In this document: positions 27,466 through 37,697 of the stretch, piece by piece
Position numbering within the stretch: the first letter of the stretch is position 1
Layout: every line of letters starts with the position of its first letter
From: Azospirillum oryzae
GTDB lineage: Bacteria > Pseudomonadota > Alphaproteobacteria > Azospirillales > Azospirillaceae
Assembly (NCBI RefSeq): GCF_008364795.1
Contig: NZ_VTTM01000002.1
Location: 524,493-588,492, forward strand
Direction of reading: 5' to 3'
Length of the DNA stretch: 64,000 nt
Made by a program: the position numbers and the translations under genes
Notes under the pieces: generated by a model
Database searches by the model: none
What the model saw: only the letters and a program-made list of their open reading frames with translations
What the model was told of the DNA's origin: nothing

Positions 27466-28470
27466 TCAGGCTTTCGACATGCGCGTCAGCGTCGCCAGCA
27501 GCAGCGCGACGGTGACGGCGCCGGGCACGAGCGTCCAGGCGCCGAAGCTTCCGGCGGCCAGCGCCGCGACGACGAGGACGAGGCTGTAACCGATGATGGT
27601 CAGGACCACGCGGTCGTGCCGGCCCGCACCCTTGGCGGCTTTCTGATAGAAATGCTCGCGGTGGGCCTGCCAGATCTTCTCGCCGCGCAGCAGCCGGCGC
27701 AGCAGCGTGATGGTGGCGTCGGTCAGGTAATAGGCGGGCAGGATCAGCGCCGCCGCCCAGTCGCCGCGCGCCGCCAGCGAGGCCAGCAGGAAGGCCAGGA
27801 TATGGCCGAGCGGGATGCTGCCGACGTCGCCCATGAACATGCGGGCCGGCCGCCAGTTGTGGGTCAGGAACCCCGCCGCCGCTCCGGCCAGCGCCGCCCC
27901 GGCGACTCCGGTCAGCCCGAAATCGCCCATCACCAGCGAAACCAGCGCCACGCCGCCGCCGATCAGGATGGTCTCGCTGCCGGCCAGCCCGTCGATCCCG
28001 TCCATGAAATTATAGAGGTTGACGAACCACAGCCACAGGAAGGCCGTCGCCGCCCGGTCCAGGCCCCAGGGCAGCCAGCCTTGCCACACCATCTGGTCGG
28101 ACGGCAGCGCCAGCAGCCCGAAGGCCACCGCCAGCGCCTGCACCGCCAGCCGCAGCAGCGGCGACAGGGTGCGCCGGTCGTCCATCCACGACACCCCCAT
28201 CAGCGCCAGCGTGCCCAGCAGCACCGCCCCGGTTTCCAGCGGCCGGCCGAAGGCGATCCCGGCGATGGCGAAGACCGGCACCACCGTCAGCATCACCGCC
28301 CAGCCGCCGCCGCGCGGGGTCGGCGCCTGATGGCTCGACCGCTCGTTCGGGATGTCCATGATGCTGCTGGCGAGCAGATAGCGCAGCACCCGCGTCGACA
28401 GGTACCAGCCGACGGCCAGACACAGCAGGAAGACGCCGATCAGCGCGGTCGAATAGGCGGTGGAGGTCAT
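27466..28470 (-). CDS. WecA/WbpL-type undecaprenyl-phosphate sugar-1-phosphate transferase
   Basis: 334 residues with about ten membrane segments. Family motifs are IPNERSSHQAPTPRGGG near the N-terminus, SWMDDRRTLSP (metal-binding Asp pair), VNLYNFMDGIDGLAG and FMGDVGSIPLGHILA, then AHREHFYQKA in the last cytoplasmic loop. It transfers an N-acetylhexosamine phosphate to undecaprenyl phosphate, the first membrane step of O-antigen or related glycans. The loop best fits the WbpL/WbcO branch. It lies between an epimerase and a GT2. Confidence 0.92.
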   Translation of the reverse strand: MTSTAYSTALIGVFLLCLAVGWYLSTRVLRYLLASSIMDIPNERSSHQAPTPRGGGWAVMLTVVPVFAIAGIAFGRPLETGAVLLGTLALMGVSWMDDRRTLSPLLRLAVQALAVAFGLLALPSDQMVWQGWLPWGLDRAATAFLWLWFVNLYNFMDGIDGLAGSETILIGGGVALVSLVMGDFGLTGVAGAALAGAAAGFLTHNWRPARMFMGDVGSIPLGHILAFLLASLAARGDWAAALILPAYYLTDATITLLRRLLRGEKIWQAHREHFYQKAAKGAGRHDRVVLTIIGYSLVLVVAALAAGSFGAWTLVPGAVTVALLLATLTRMSKA

Positions 28471-28503
28471 GGTGGCTCGGGTGGTGGAGGAGAAGGGGAA
28501 GGC

Positions 28504-29487
28504 TCAGAGCTTGTGATAGCCCTTGTACCACTCCACGAAGCGGGGCAGGCCGATCTCGATCGGGGTCTTCGGTTCGAAGCCCAGCACCTGGCGGCTCAGT
28601 TCGATGTCGGCGGCAGTCTCCTGCACGTCGCCTGCCTGCATCGGTTCCATCACCTTGACGGCCTCGCGGCCGAAAGCCTGCTCCAGCACGGTGATGAAGC
28701 GCATCAGCTCCTCGCACCGGTTGTTGCCGAGGTTGAACACGCGGTGCGGGGCGCCGGTCTCGGCATCCACCGGGGCAGGGCGCTCGAGGGCGGCCAGCAC
28801 GCCGGCGACGATGTCGTCGATATAGGTGAAGTCGCGCTTCATCTTGCCGCCGTTGAAGACGCGGATCGGCCGGCCGGCGGTGATGGCGTCGGCGAACAGC
28901 CAGGTCGCCATGTCCGGGCGGCTCCACGGGCCATAGACCGTGAAGAAGCGCAGCCCCGTCATCGGAGTCTGGTAGAGATGGCTGTAGGTGAAGGCCAGCA
29001 TCTCCGCCGCCTTCTTGGTGGCGGCATAGACCGACACCGGGCTGTCCACCCGGTCCTCCACCGAGAACGGCATCTTGCGGTTCGCGCCATAGACCGAGGA
29101 GGTCGAGGCATAGACGAAATGCTTGAGACCCGACATGCGCCGCGCCGCCTCAAGCAGCGTCACCTGACCGGTGACGTTGGCATCGACATAGGCGTAGGGG
29201 TTCTCGATAGAGTAGCGAACGCCCGGCTGCGCCGCCAGATGGACCACGCCCGTCACGTCGCCGAACTGCGGCCAGAGCCCCTCCACCGTCGCGCGGTCGG
29301 AGATGTCGGCCCTGATGAAGCGGAAGCCGGACCGGCCCGTCAGCCGGGCGAGCCGCGCCTCCTTCAGCGCCACCGCGTAATAGTCGTTCAGGTTGTCGAG
29401 GCCGAGCACGCTCTCCCCGCGGTCCAGCAGAGCCGCCGCGACATGCGATCCGATGAAGCCGGCGGCCCCTGTGACGAGGATGGTCAT
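28504..29487 (-). CDS. UDP-glucuronate 4-epimerase-like NAD-dependent epimerase
   Basis: 327 residues. MTILVTGAAGFIGSH is the NAD loop, LDNLNDYYAVALKEARL is typical of UDP-GlcA epimerases, and SVYAATKKAAEMLA gives the Tyr-x3-Lys pair. LRFFTVYGPWSRPDMA and RDFTYIDDIVAGV complete the family marks. It likely interconverts UDP-glucuronate and UDP-galacturonate for surface glycans. First of the run to the WecA-like and GT2 genes. Confidence 0.9.
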   Translation of the reverse strand: MTILVTGAAGFIGSHVAAALLDRGESVLGLDNLNDYYAVALKEARLARLTGRSGFRFIRADISDRATVEGLWPQFGDVTGVVHLAAQPGVRYSIENPYAYVDANVTGQVTLLEAARRMSGLKHFVYASTSSVYGANRKMPFSVEDRVDSPVSVYAATKKAAEMLAFTYSHLYQTPMTGLRFFTVYGPWSRPDMATWLFADAITAGRPIRVFNGGKMKRDFTYIDDIVAGVLAALERPAPVDAETGAPHRVFNLGNNRCEELMRFITVLEQAFGREAVKVMEPMQAGDVQETAADIELSRQVLGFEPKTPIEIGLPRFVEWYKGYHKL

Positions 29488-29644
29488 GGTCCGACACCTT
29501 GATATGACGATGGTCCGACGGTCTTATGCCCCAGCGGCGACCGGGGCGCCAGCCTGCATCCGCGACCATCCCGTGACCGGTTCGCATGCTTGACAGCCGA
29601 TCCGCCCTGCCGGTCTACTGCGCGACCGCGACACACCAGGACCG

Positions 29645-29995
29645 ATGAGACCATCGATGCCCCCGAAGAAGAATCCGCTGAACCTGAACCCGCTGCAGCT
29701 GCGCACCCTGACCCTTCTGCAGGAGATCGCCCGACTGGAGAACGCCCCGGCCGAGGATGAGGAGGGAGGCTTCCAGATCACTTCGCTGCCCCATGCCCAC
29801 GGCAACCACTTCCACCTCGGTCATGCCGTGGTCGCCGCCAAGGACGCCACCGGCCTGCAGAACGACGCCGTCTGGACCATCCTGGAGCGCAAGGGCATCG
29901 TGAAGCGCACCCCCGGCGCGGCGATCCTGACCGCCACCGGCGTCGCTTACGAGACCGGCCTGCGCGACCAGATCCTGCATCATTCCGACCACTGA
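29645..29995 (+). CDS. Conserved hypothetical protein with His-rich motif
   Basis: 116 residues. PLNLNPLQLRTLTLLQEIARL looks like a first helix of a winged-helix fold, and VWTILERKGIVKR with ILTATGVAYETGL like its closing part. Between them is SLPHAHGNHFHLGHAVV, five histidines in about 12 residues, a possible metal site. I recall similar proteins in alphaproteobacteria without a known role. Start is uncertain: ATG at 29645, or at 29657 (MPPKKNPLNL). Confidence 0.75.
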   Translation: MRPSMPPKKNPLNLNPLQLRTLTLLQEIARLENAPAEDEEGGFQITSLPHAHGNHFHLGHAVVAAKDATGLQNDAVWTILERKGIVKRTPGAAILTATGVAYETGLRDQILHHSDH

Positions 29996-30030
29996 CACCC
30001 GCCTGTGAGGCTGGTTGCGGAGCCGCGCCG

Positions 30031-30177
30031 ATGGACGACACCGCCGAGACGATGGACACCCCGCCGGCACCGGTGAAGCCGAAGCCGGCGGTATCGGCCC
30101 GCGACGAACGCCTCGCCGCCCGCCTGCGCGAGAACCTGCGCAAGCGCAAGGAACAGGCGCGGCAGCGGGGGGAATAG
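30031..30177 (+). CDS. Very small basic conserved-type protein
   Basis: 48 residues: an acidic, proline-rich first half (MDDTAETMDTPPAPVKPK) and a basic helical tail RDERLAARLRENLRKRKEQ followed by ARQRGE. Small proteins with this LRENLRKRK tail are common in alphaproteobacteria and have no known role; the tail resembles a nucleic-acid-binding helix. It starts 35 bases after the 116-residue gene on the same strand. Confidence 0.65.
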   Translation: MDDTAETMDTPPAPVKPKPAVSARDERLAARLRENLRKRKEQARQRGE

Positions 30178-30210
30178 CCCCTCTCCCGACCAGGGAGAGG
30201 GCACTCTCGT

Positions 30211-30642
30211 TCAGGCCAACTCCTTTCTGAACCAGATCTGCTTGTGCCCCGGCGGATAGCCCTCCATCTCCGCCCACACCTGATAACCCTGCTTCGGGTA
30301 GAAGCCCGGCGCCTGGAAGTCGTAGGTGTAGAGCCGCGACCAGCGGCAGCCGCGGGTCTTGGCCTCTGCCTCCGCCTCGGCCAGCAGGCGGCCGCCGAGA
30401 CCGCTGCCGCGGGTGGAGTCGTCCACCCACAGCAGGTCGACATACAGCCAGTCCCAGTTGGTGTAGCCGACCAGCCCGCCCTTCAGCGTGCCGTCCGCGT
30501 CGCGGGCGACCGCCACAAGGTCGCGGCGGTCGTAGGGGCGGCCGAGCGACGCCTCGTTGTAGGCGCGCAGGCCGTCGAAGACGCCGGCCAGATCGGCCGG
30601 GGCGGGGGTGTCCGTCACGGACAGGATGAAGTTCTGTGTCAT
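30211..30642 (-). CDS. GNAT-family N-acetyltransferase
   Basis: 143 residues. The acetyl-CoA loop reads [21 protein letters not shown] (split here: R-G-S-G-L-G is the Q/R-x-x-G-x-G motif), and the C-terminal part has [19 protein letters not shown], the usual Phe-Tyr strand of single-domain GNAT enzymes. The substrate is unknown. The start is set at MTQNF; the upstream extension is not typical. Confidence 0.88.
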   Translation of the reverse strand: MTQNFILSVTDTPAPADLAGVFDGLRAYNEASLGRPYDRRDLVAVARDADGTLKGGLVGYTNWDWLYVDLLWVDDSTRGSGLGGRLLAEAEAEAKTRGCRWSRLYTYDFQAPGFYPKQGYQVWAEMEGYPPGHKQIWFRKELA

Positions 30643-30805
30643 GCGGCGAAGCTTAGCCGCGACCGCGCGGAAGACCAGCGCCGTGATAAAGAACCGTCCA
30701 TGCGCCACAAGCGGCCCGGCTTTTCTTGAGCCTCGCCGCGCGCTCGGCTACAAACCAGCCTCACCACCCCTCCACCCAATCGATACGCCAAGGAGTACCC
30801 CCGCG

Positions 30806-31360
30806 ATGGGCATCATGCCGGACAGCTGGATCCGCGAGATGGCCGAGACCAAGGGCATGATCGAGCCCTTCGTCGAGACCCAGAAGCGCGAAGGCGTGAT
30901 TTCCTACGGCGTGTCGTCCTACGGCTACGACGCCCGGGTCGCCGACGAGTTCAAGATCTTCACCAACGTCGACAACGCCATCGTCGACCCGAAGCGTTTC
31001 GACGATTCGAGCTTCGTCGATCGCAAGACCGACGTCTGCATCATCCCGCCGAACAGCTTCGCGCTGGCCCGCACGGTGGAATATTTCCGCATCCCGCGCG
31101 ACGTTCTGGTCATCTGCCTGGGCAAGAGCACCTATGCCCGCTGCGGCCTGATCGTGAACGTCACCCCGCTGGAGCCGGAGTGGGAAGGCCACGTCACGCT
31201 GGAGATCTCCAACACCACCCCGCTGCCCGCCAAGGTCTATGCGAACGAGGGGCTGTGCCAGTTCCTGTTCCTGAAGGGCGACAGCGTGTGCGAGGTGTCC
31301 TACGCCGACAAGTCCGGCAAATACATGGGGCAGAAGGGCGTCACGCTGCCCCGGCTCTGA
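30806..31360 (+). CDS. dcd: dCTP deaminase
   Basis: 184 residues. It converts dCTP to dUTP, feeding thymidylate synthesis. [15 protein letters not shown] near the N-terminus, [29 protein letters not shown] text (with the catalytic glutamate in the family region EPEWEG) and CQFLFLKGD at the end are all typical. AAGGAG lies 11-16 bases before the ATG. It lies 52 bases before murA on the same strand. Confidence 0.97.
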   Translation: MGIMPDSWIREMAETKGMIEPFVETQKREGVISYGVSSYGYDARVADEFKIFTNVDNAIVDPKRFDDSSFVDRKTDVCIIPPNSFALARTVEYFRIPRDVLVICLGKSTYARCGLIVNVTPLEPEWEGHVTLEISNTTPLPAKVYANEGLCQFLFLKGDSVCEVSYADKSGKYMGQKGVTLPRL

Positions 31361-31412
31361 GCACTCCTATCTGATCGCTCCTCAAAAGCGTATCCGCGAA
31401 AGAAACAGGTCC

Positions 31413-32705
<1,293 letters not shown>

Positions 32706-32768
32706 GCGGCGGGGGCACCCCTCCGCCATCCCCATAAGGTTGGCCATTCCCGAGAGGTGCCCACGACC

Positions 32769-33239
32769 ATGACGGCCTCAGCCATGACCCCGATCCGCCT
32801 GCGTGCCGAAGACGAGGAGGACCTGAAGGTCGTCTCCGCCTGCCTGCAGGACGCCATCCTTCCGGTCGGCGACATGTGCTTCCAGCCTGACGACAAGCGG
32901 TTCGTCATGGTCGTCAACCGCTTCCGCTGGGAAGCCGCCGACCGCCCGCGTCCCGGCCCCGCCGCCGACGACGACGATCTGGCTCCCTACGAGCGGGTCC
33001 ATTGCGGCGTGCGGGTCGATGGGGTGACCGGCGCCAAGCTGCGCGGCTTCGATCTGAAGGACCGCGGCCGGATTCTGGAATTGCTGTCGATGGAGACGAT
33101 GGAGGGCGGGATCGCCCTGCATTTCGCCGGTGGCGGCTGCATACGCCTGGACGGGGAGTCCTGGCGTATGGTGGTGGAGGATCTGGGCGAACCCTGGCCC
33201 ACCGGCTGCAAACCCTGCCACCCCGACGAACCGGCCTGA
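32769..33239 (+). CDS. DUF2948 family protein
   Basis: 156 residues. The start region IRLRAEDEEDLKVVSACLQDAIL is typical of this alphaproteobacterial family, as is FVMVVNRFRWE and the tail LHFAGGGCIRLDGESW. Function unknown; in this class the gene is often next to murA and hisD. GAGAGG lies upstream; an in-frame GTG at 32757 is possible. Confidence 0.85.
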   Translation: MTASAMTPIRLRAEDEEDLKVVSACLQDAILPVGDMCFQPDDKRFVMVVNRFRWEAADRPRPGPAADDDDLAPYERVHCGVRVDGVTGAKLRGFDLKDRGRILELLSMETMEGGIALHFAGGGCIRLDGESWRMVVEDLGEPWPTGCKPCHPDEPA

Positions 33240-33267
33240 TCAGTCGTATGGCGCGCGGGGCGCCGGT

Positions 33268-33624
33268 TCAGCGCTCCGCGACCTGGGTGTCGTTGTGAAT
33301 GCGGCGGATCACGTCCTCCGCGGTCTTCTTATAGGTGACGGTGTCCACGTCCTCGCCCGGCGACAGTTGCGAGCGGCGGACGGTGAAGAAGCGGTGACCG
33401 ACATCCAGCATGCCGCTGGCCTCGACCAGGATGCTGGTGTCCTTGCCGTCGGCGCTCGGCGAAACGGAAACGATCTGGCCCAGTTCCTCGCCGAGCAGAC
33501 CGGTCACTTCGAGCCCGACAAGATCGTCGCCGGCGCGCGGATCGGCGGCCTGTACCGACTCGATGTGGGCGAATGGCAGGGTCGTCGCCAGCGCAAGGCC
33601 GGCCAACAGGGTCTGGAACCTCAT
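33268..33624 (-). CDS. Secreted PRC-barrel-like protein
   Basis: 118 residues. Signal peptide FQTLLAGLALATTLPFAHIESVQA cut near residue 26 (here in two parts: hydrophobic core, then VQAADP). The mature part reads DDLVGLEVTGLLGEELGQIV and FFTVRRSQLSPGEDV, like a PRC-barrel strand set (value-G-x-x-G-x-V pattern). Probable periplasmic protein of unknown role. A second PRC-barrel protein lies at 42651-43553. GAAGGGAG precedes the ATG. Confidence 0.65.
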   Translation of the reverse strand: MRFQTLLAGLALATTLPFAHIESVQAADPRAGDDLVGLEVTGLLGEELGQIVSVSPSADGKDTSILVEASGMLDVGHRFFTVRRSQLSPGEDVDTVTYKKTAEDVIRRIHNDTQVAER

Positions 33625-33756
33625 GATTCGGGCTCCCTTCGCTAATGTGTGTCTCGTATGTCACAATCAACATGGGAATTGCGGGACAGTTCCCAGGGAA
33701 CCATGCAGGGGTAATCCGGTTGCTGCGGCATGACCAACAGCGAAGGAGACCCGTCC

Positions 33757-34344
33757 ATGGCCCGGAACCTCAATGCCCAGAACCTCAATGGAAAGACCGT
33801 GGCTGTTCTCGCCACCGACGGCTTCGAACAGGTGGAACTGACCGAGCCGGTGAAGGCCCTGCGCGCTGCCGGTGCCGCCGTGCATGTGGTCTCGCCGAAA
33901 AGCGGGCAGATCCAGGGCTGGAATCACCATGACCGCGGCGATAAGGTCGATGTCGACGTAACGCTCGACCAAGCCGATGCCGGCCGGTACGACGCGCTGA
34001 TGCTGCCGGGTGGCGTGATGAATCCGGACAGCCTGCGGCTGGAGCCAAAGGCGATCGAGTTCGTGAAGAGCTTCGTGAATTCGGATCGTCCCATTGCCGC
34101 TATTTGTCACGGCCCCTGGACGCTGATCGACGCCGGCGGCGTCCGCGGCAAGCGGATGACCTCCTGGCCGTCGCTGCAGACCGACCTGCGCAACGCGGGT
34201 GCGACCTGGGTCGACGAGCAGGTGGTGACCGACCATGGTCTGGTCACCTCGCGCAAGCCCGACGACATTCCGGCCTTCTGCCGCAAGATGATCGAAGAGT
34301 TCTGCGAAGGCCGCCACGCCGGCCATCGCCACGCGGCGGAGTAG
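33757..34344 (+). CDS. DJ-1/PfpI-family protein (type 1 glutamine amidotransferase-like)
   Basis: 195 residues, normal for PfpI/YhbO members. VAVLATDGFEQVELTEP carries the conserved glutamate, and PIAAICHGPWTLIDAG the nucleophile cysteine in the elbow, followed by His. ALMLPGGVMNPD is also typical. Members act as deglycases or stress chaperones in the cytoplasm; the activity here is not certain. AAGGAG lies 12 bases before the ATG. A histidine-rich tail (GRHAGHRHAAE) ends the protein. Confidence 0.92.
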   Translation: MARNLNAQNLNGKTVAVLATDGFEQVELTEPVKALRAAGAAVHVVSPKSGQIQGWNHHDRGDKVDVDVTLDQADAGRYDALMLPGGVMNPDSLRLEPKAIEFVKSFVNSDRPIAAICHGPWTLIDAGGVRGKRMTSWPSLQTDLRNAGATWVDEQVVTDHGLVTSRKPDDIPAFCRKMIEEFCEGRHAGHRHAAE

Positions 34345-34370
34345 GGGGGTAGGATTTTTGCGGCGTTAGA

Positions 34371-34475
34371 CCCCCACCTAACCTCCCCCACTGGGTGGGG
34401 GAGGGACTGCCGCCGCTCTCCCGCATCAGCACTCGCTCCCTCCCCCGCCCAGCGGGGGAGGGTTGAGGTGGGGGT
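34371..34475. repeat. Double REP-like palindrome
   Basis: CCCCCACCTAACCTCCCCC...GGGGGAGG is followed after a short spacer by CCTCCCCCGCCC-AGCGGGGGAGG and GGTTGAGGTGGGGG. Both units pair within themselves and the two ends are mutually complementary. Sits between the PfpI gene and the convergent response regulator gene. Confidence 0.75.
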
Positions 34476-34504
34476 ATCGAAGCCCGCGCCTACACAAATT
34501 ACCC

Positions 34505-35173
34505 CTACGCCGACACCAGCGGCGAAAGCCCGTTCTGGATCGCCCAAACCGCCGCCTGCGTGCGGTTCTGCGCGTTGATCTTCCGCATCACGTTCTTGAA
34601 ATGCATCTTCACGGTCGATTCCGTGATGTGCAGGTTGCGCGCGATGGCCTTGTTCGATTGGCCGGCCAACAGGCAGCGCAGGATCTGAACCTCGCGCTTC
34701 GACAGGTCGCCGCTGGGCGGCATGGCGATCGGCGTCGGGCTGTGCTGCGGGCGCTCGTTGGCGGCGGCCATCAGCAGGCCGGCGACGTGGGTCGGATAGA
34801 CCACCTCGCCCAGCATCACCAGACGCAGCGAGCGCAGCAGGCTCTCGCTCGACATGCTCTTGTTTAGATAGGCGTCGGCGCCCGCCTTCAGCGACTGGGA
34901 CAGGCTGCGGTCGGCGATGGTGTCGGCCAGCACCGCGATCCGGGCCGATGTGCCGTCGCGCAGGCGCCGGATGCCGGCGATCTCCTCCGGCATGCCGTCC
35001 TGGAGCGCCAGCACGATCAGGTCGGGCTCCTCGCCGTCGGCAATGAGGTCGAGCGCGTCGTCGGCGCTGGCCGCGTGGGCGCTGACCCGGAAGGGGCCGC
35101 CGCCGATCAACGTTGCCAAAGCCGCCGAAAACAGCCGGTCATGGTCGACCAGCATCACATTCCATGTCGTCAT
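34505..35173 (-). CDS. LuxR-type response regulator with atypical receiver
   Basis: 222 residues. Residues 1-118 form a receiver: MLVDHDRLF with acidic D10 and D12, and the conserved Lys in YLNKSM. The strand that should carry the phospho-acceptor reads PDLIVLALQDG, with Ala56 where Asp is expected, so phosphorylation is unlikely. The C-terminal LuxR HTH reads LSKREVQILRCLLAGQSNKAIARN and STVKMHFKNVMRKI. GGAGGA precedes the ATG. It diverges from another LuxR-type regulator across 391 bases. Confidence 0.9.
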   Translation of the reverse strand: MTTWNVMLVDHDRLFSAALATLIGGGPFRVSAHAASADDALDLIADGEEPDLIVLALQDGMPEEIAGIRRLRDGTSARIAVLADTIADRSLSQSLKAGADAYLNKSMSSESLLRSLRLVMLGEVVYPTHVAGLLMAAANERPQHSPTPIAMPPSGDLSKREVQILRCLLAGQSNKAIARNLHITESTVKMHFKNVMRKINAQNRTQAAVWAIQNGLSPLVSA

Positions 35174-35304
35174 CGATCATCCTCCGCTGGGCCACCCATA
35201 TCACCGGGCGGCGGCGATCCCCCCTTTTTGTCCGCGCCTGAAGGATCAGGCCAAGGACCGGACCGCTCGATCCGGCCCACGCAGACTCCGAACATAGAAA
35301 ATTA

Positions 35305-35318
35305 GAACAATATTGTTC
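35305..35318. promoter_or_regulatory. Perfect palindrome GAACAATATTGTTC in the divergent regulator region
   Basis: A 14-base perfect palindrome flanked by further GAACA words (35290-35294 and 35320-35324) in an AT-richer stretch, about 130 bases before the minus-strand regulator and 245 before the plus-strand one. The 391-base gap otherwise shows no gene. Operator role is inference. Confidence 0.5.
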
Positions 35319-35564
35319 GGAACAGCGGGCTTTACGCTTCATGCCGGGATGATTTATACGGTTCATTAACCAACGGCGCAAGGTGAGAACAGGAAAGTCA
35401 CAGGCAATAGATCAGATTTGGCAGGAAATTGAACGCAGAGCCGTTCATTCGATATTTAGGGGTAGCTGCGCCAAAGAGCGGCGCGAATGAACCGCTTTTC
35501 CGTTGGGGCTTTTTGGTGTTCTTGGCCCTACTGAGAAGCGGTCCGCTGAGAATAAGGGGACACG

Positions 35565-36284
35565 ATGGAGTTCGAGCTTCAAGCGCGCGATGGTTCGCGT
35601 AGCGCGGGCAATCCCACGCGGATTTTTCTGGTGGTCGACGAGCAGCCGATGGTGCGCCATGGCTTCGCTCTGTCCATCGGCGAAATCTGCCCTGGGACGC
35701 GCGTGCTGGAGGCCGGGTCGTTGGATGAAGCGCTGAACATCGGCCGCCAGACCCCCGAGTTGGCCCTGGTTCTGTACGACCCCGGACCGCAGCGCGCGGA
35801 CGACGAGGACGCCGGCGGCGGCGCCATCGCTGGGCTGCGCCGGCTGAAGGAGACGCTGGGAGAGGTGCCGGTCCTGATCCTCACCAACTCCGACGAGGTT
35901 GCCGACATCGTCGACAGCGTCCGCATGGGAGCCCGCGGCTATGTGCTGAAAACCAGCCCGCCGGAGGTGCTGGAGCATGCCATTTCGCTGGCGCTCAGCG
36001 GCGACATCTTCCTGCCGTTGCCGCGCGCGGTGCTGAATGGGGCGCTGGCCGAGGGGCCGCGCGGCAACGACGACATCCTGGACCGCCTGACCGACCGCCA
36101 GCGCGACGTGTTCGAATTGCTGCTGGCCGGCCACTCCAACAAGGAGATCGCCCGCGGCCTGGGCGTGCTGGAAGGCACGGTGAAGGTGCATGTGCGCGCC
36201 ATCATGCAGAAGCTGGGTGTGCGCAACCGCACCCAGGTCGCGGTGGTCGCCGCCCGCAACGGCTGTTTCAACGGCGAGGGCTGA
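35565..36284 (+). CDS. LuxR-type response regulator
   Basis: 239 residues. The receiver shows FLVVDEQPMV with acidic D25-E26, LVLYDPGPQ with the expected phospho-acceptor D72, and YVLKTSPPEV with the conserved Lys. The HTH reads LTDRQRDVFELLLAGHSNKEI and GTVKVHVRAIMQKLGV. The receiver has an acidic insert after the phospho-site (RADDEDAGGG). No partner kinase is nearby. It faces the pseudo-receiver regulator gene and is followed 85 bases later by the urease operon. Confidence 0.92.
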   Translation: MEFELQARDGSRSAGNPTRIFLVVDEQPMVRHGFALSIGEICPGTRVLEAGSLDEALNIGRQTPELALVLYDPGPQRADDEDAGGGAIAGLRRLKETLGEVPVLILTNSDEVADIVDSVRMGARGYVLKTSPPEVLEHAISLALSGDIFLPLPRAVLNGALAEGPRGNDDILDRLTDRQRDVFELLLAGHSNKEIARGLGVLEGTVKVHVRAIMQKLGVRNRTQVAVVAARNGCFNGEG

Positions 36285-36369
36285 GCGGGGCGGGGTGTTT
36301 GTCCGCATTGCCTGAACGGCCTCGCTTCCGGCAGACTGGCGCCCCTGTGATCCAGTGAGGAGCGGGCGC

Positions 36370-37257
36370 TTGGTTCAGGTGGCGGTGGCCGACAGGCCGG
36401 AAAATTCGGCGCGCGATTCAGGGTGCGGGGAAAAGAAGGTCGCGGTCCATGGTGCGGCGACCGTCCGGTTCGAACATCGCCACGGCGAGACCCGTCTGGC
36501 GACCCTCTACCACCACGACCCGCTGCGGGTGCTGATGCCGACGCCGCGCCGCGATGACCTGCCCATCGCGGTGCTCGCCACCACGTCTGGCGGGATGGTC
36601 GGCGGCGACCGTATGGACATCGCGCTGTCGGTCGGGCCGGGCGCCAGGGCGCTGGTCACCACCCAGGCGGCCGAGAAGGTCTATCGCTCCACCGGCGCGG
36701 ACTGCCGCATCGACACCGCGCTGTCGGTGGAGGAGGGCGGCTGGCTGGAATGGATGCCGCAGGAAGCCATCGTCTTCGAAGGCTCCCGCCTGCGCCGCCT
36801 GACCCGCATCGACCTGTCGGGCGATGGCCGCGCCATCGCCGGGGAGATGCTGGTCTTCGGCCGCGCCGCCTTCGGCGAGACGGTCACCCGCGGCCTGATC
36901 CGCGACGCCTGGGAGGTCGCCCGCGACGGCCGCCTGATCTGGGCCGACGCCCTGCATCTGGACGACGACATTGCCGAGGCTCTGGCCCACCCCGCCGGCT
37001 TCGGTGGAGCCGCCGCCTGCGCCACCCTGCTGCACGCCGCCCCCGATGCCGCCCGGCATCTCGATGCCGTCCGCGCGCTGGTGGAGCCGCTTGAGGGTGC
37101 GCGCATCGGCGCCACGGCGCTGGATGGCCTGCTGATCGTCCGCATCCTCGGCGGCGACGCGCGCGCGGTGCGCCGGGCTTATGCCGCGCTGTGGTCGGGT
37201 TTGCGCAGTGAGGCCGCCGGCCTACCGACCCGCCTGCCGCGGCTGTGGGAGGTCTGA
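36370..37257 (+). CDS. ureD: Urease accessory protein UreD
   Basis: About 295 residues. [15 protein letters not shown] and [16 protein letters not shown] are typical of UreD/UreH, as is [11 protein letters not shown]. It is the scaffold that binds apo-urease with UreF and UreG for nickel insertion. Start is likely a TTG at 36370 because AGGAG lies 7-8 bases before it; a GTG at 36355 is in frame but overlaps that site. First gene of ureD-A-B-C-murI-E-F-G. Confidence 0.92.
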   Translation: MVQVAVADRPENSARDSGCGEKKVAVHGAATVRFEHRHGETRLATLYHHDPLRVLMPTPRRDDLPIAVLATTSGGMVGGDRMDIALSVGPGARALVTTQAAEKVYRSTGADCRIDTALSVEEGGWLEWMPQEAIVFEGSRLRRLTRIDLSGDGRAIAGEMLVFGRAAFGETVTRGLIRDAWEVARDGRLIWADALHLDDDIAEALAHPAGFGGAAACATLLHAAPDAARHLDAVRALVEPLEGARIGATALDGLLIVRILGGDARAVRRAYAALWSGLRSEAAGLPTRLPRLWEV

Positions 37258-37381
37258 GGGCCACGTCCAGGCTCCAGCGTCAACTGTTTCAACCCCCTAC
37301 GTCATACGACGCACTTGGCGCGCCGCGTCGGCGTGGCATAATCGCCGGCAACGAACAGGGTGGCGAAAGGGCAATCCCCCG

Positions 37382-37684
37382 ATGAACCTGACAGGGCGCG
37401 AGAAGGACAAGCTGCTCGTCGCGATGGCGGCGATGGTGGCGCGGCGGCGGCTGGAACGCGGGGTCAAGCTGAACCATCCGGAGGCGGTCGCCCTCATCAC
37501 CGACTATGTGGTGGAAGGCGCGCGCGACGGCCGCACGGTGGCCGAGTTGATGCGCGACGGCGCCACCGTGCTGACCCGCGATCAGGTGATGGACGGCGTG
37601 GCCGACATGATCCACGACATCCAGGTTGAAGCAACCTTCCCTGACGGCACCAAGCTCGTCACCGTCCACCAGCCGATCCGTTGA
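37382..37684 (+). CDS. ureA: Urease gamma subunit
   Basis: 100 residues, the exact family size. [20 protein letters not shown] and [20 protein letters not shown] are characteristic, with the tail [21 protein letters not shown] text ([18 protein letters not shown]). Structural subunit of the UreABC trimer. It follows ureD by 124 bases and precedes ureB by 13. Confidence 0.97.
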   Translation: MNLTGREKDKLLVAMAAMVARRRLERGVKLNHPEAVALITDYVVEGARDGRTVAELMRDGATVLTRDQVMDGVADMIHDIQVEATFPDGTKLVTVHQPIR

Positions 37685-37697
37685 GGGGGACTGCCCG

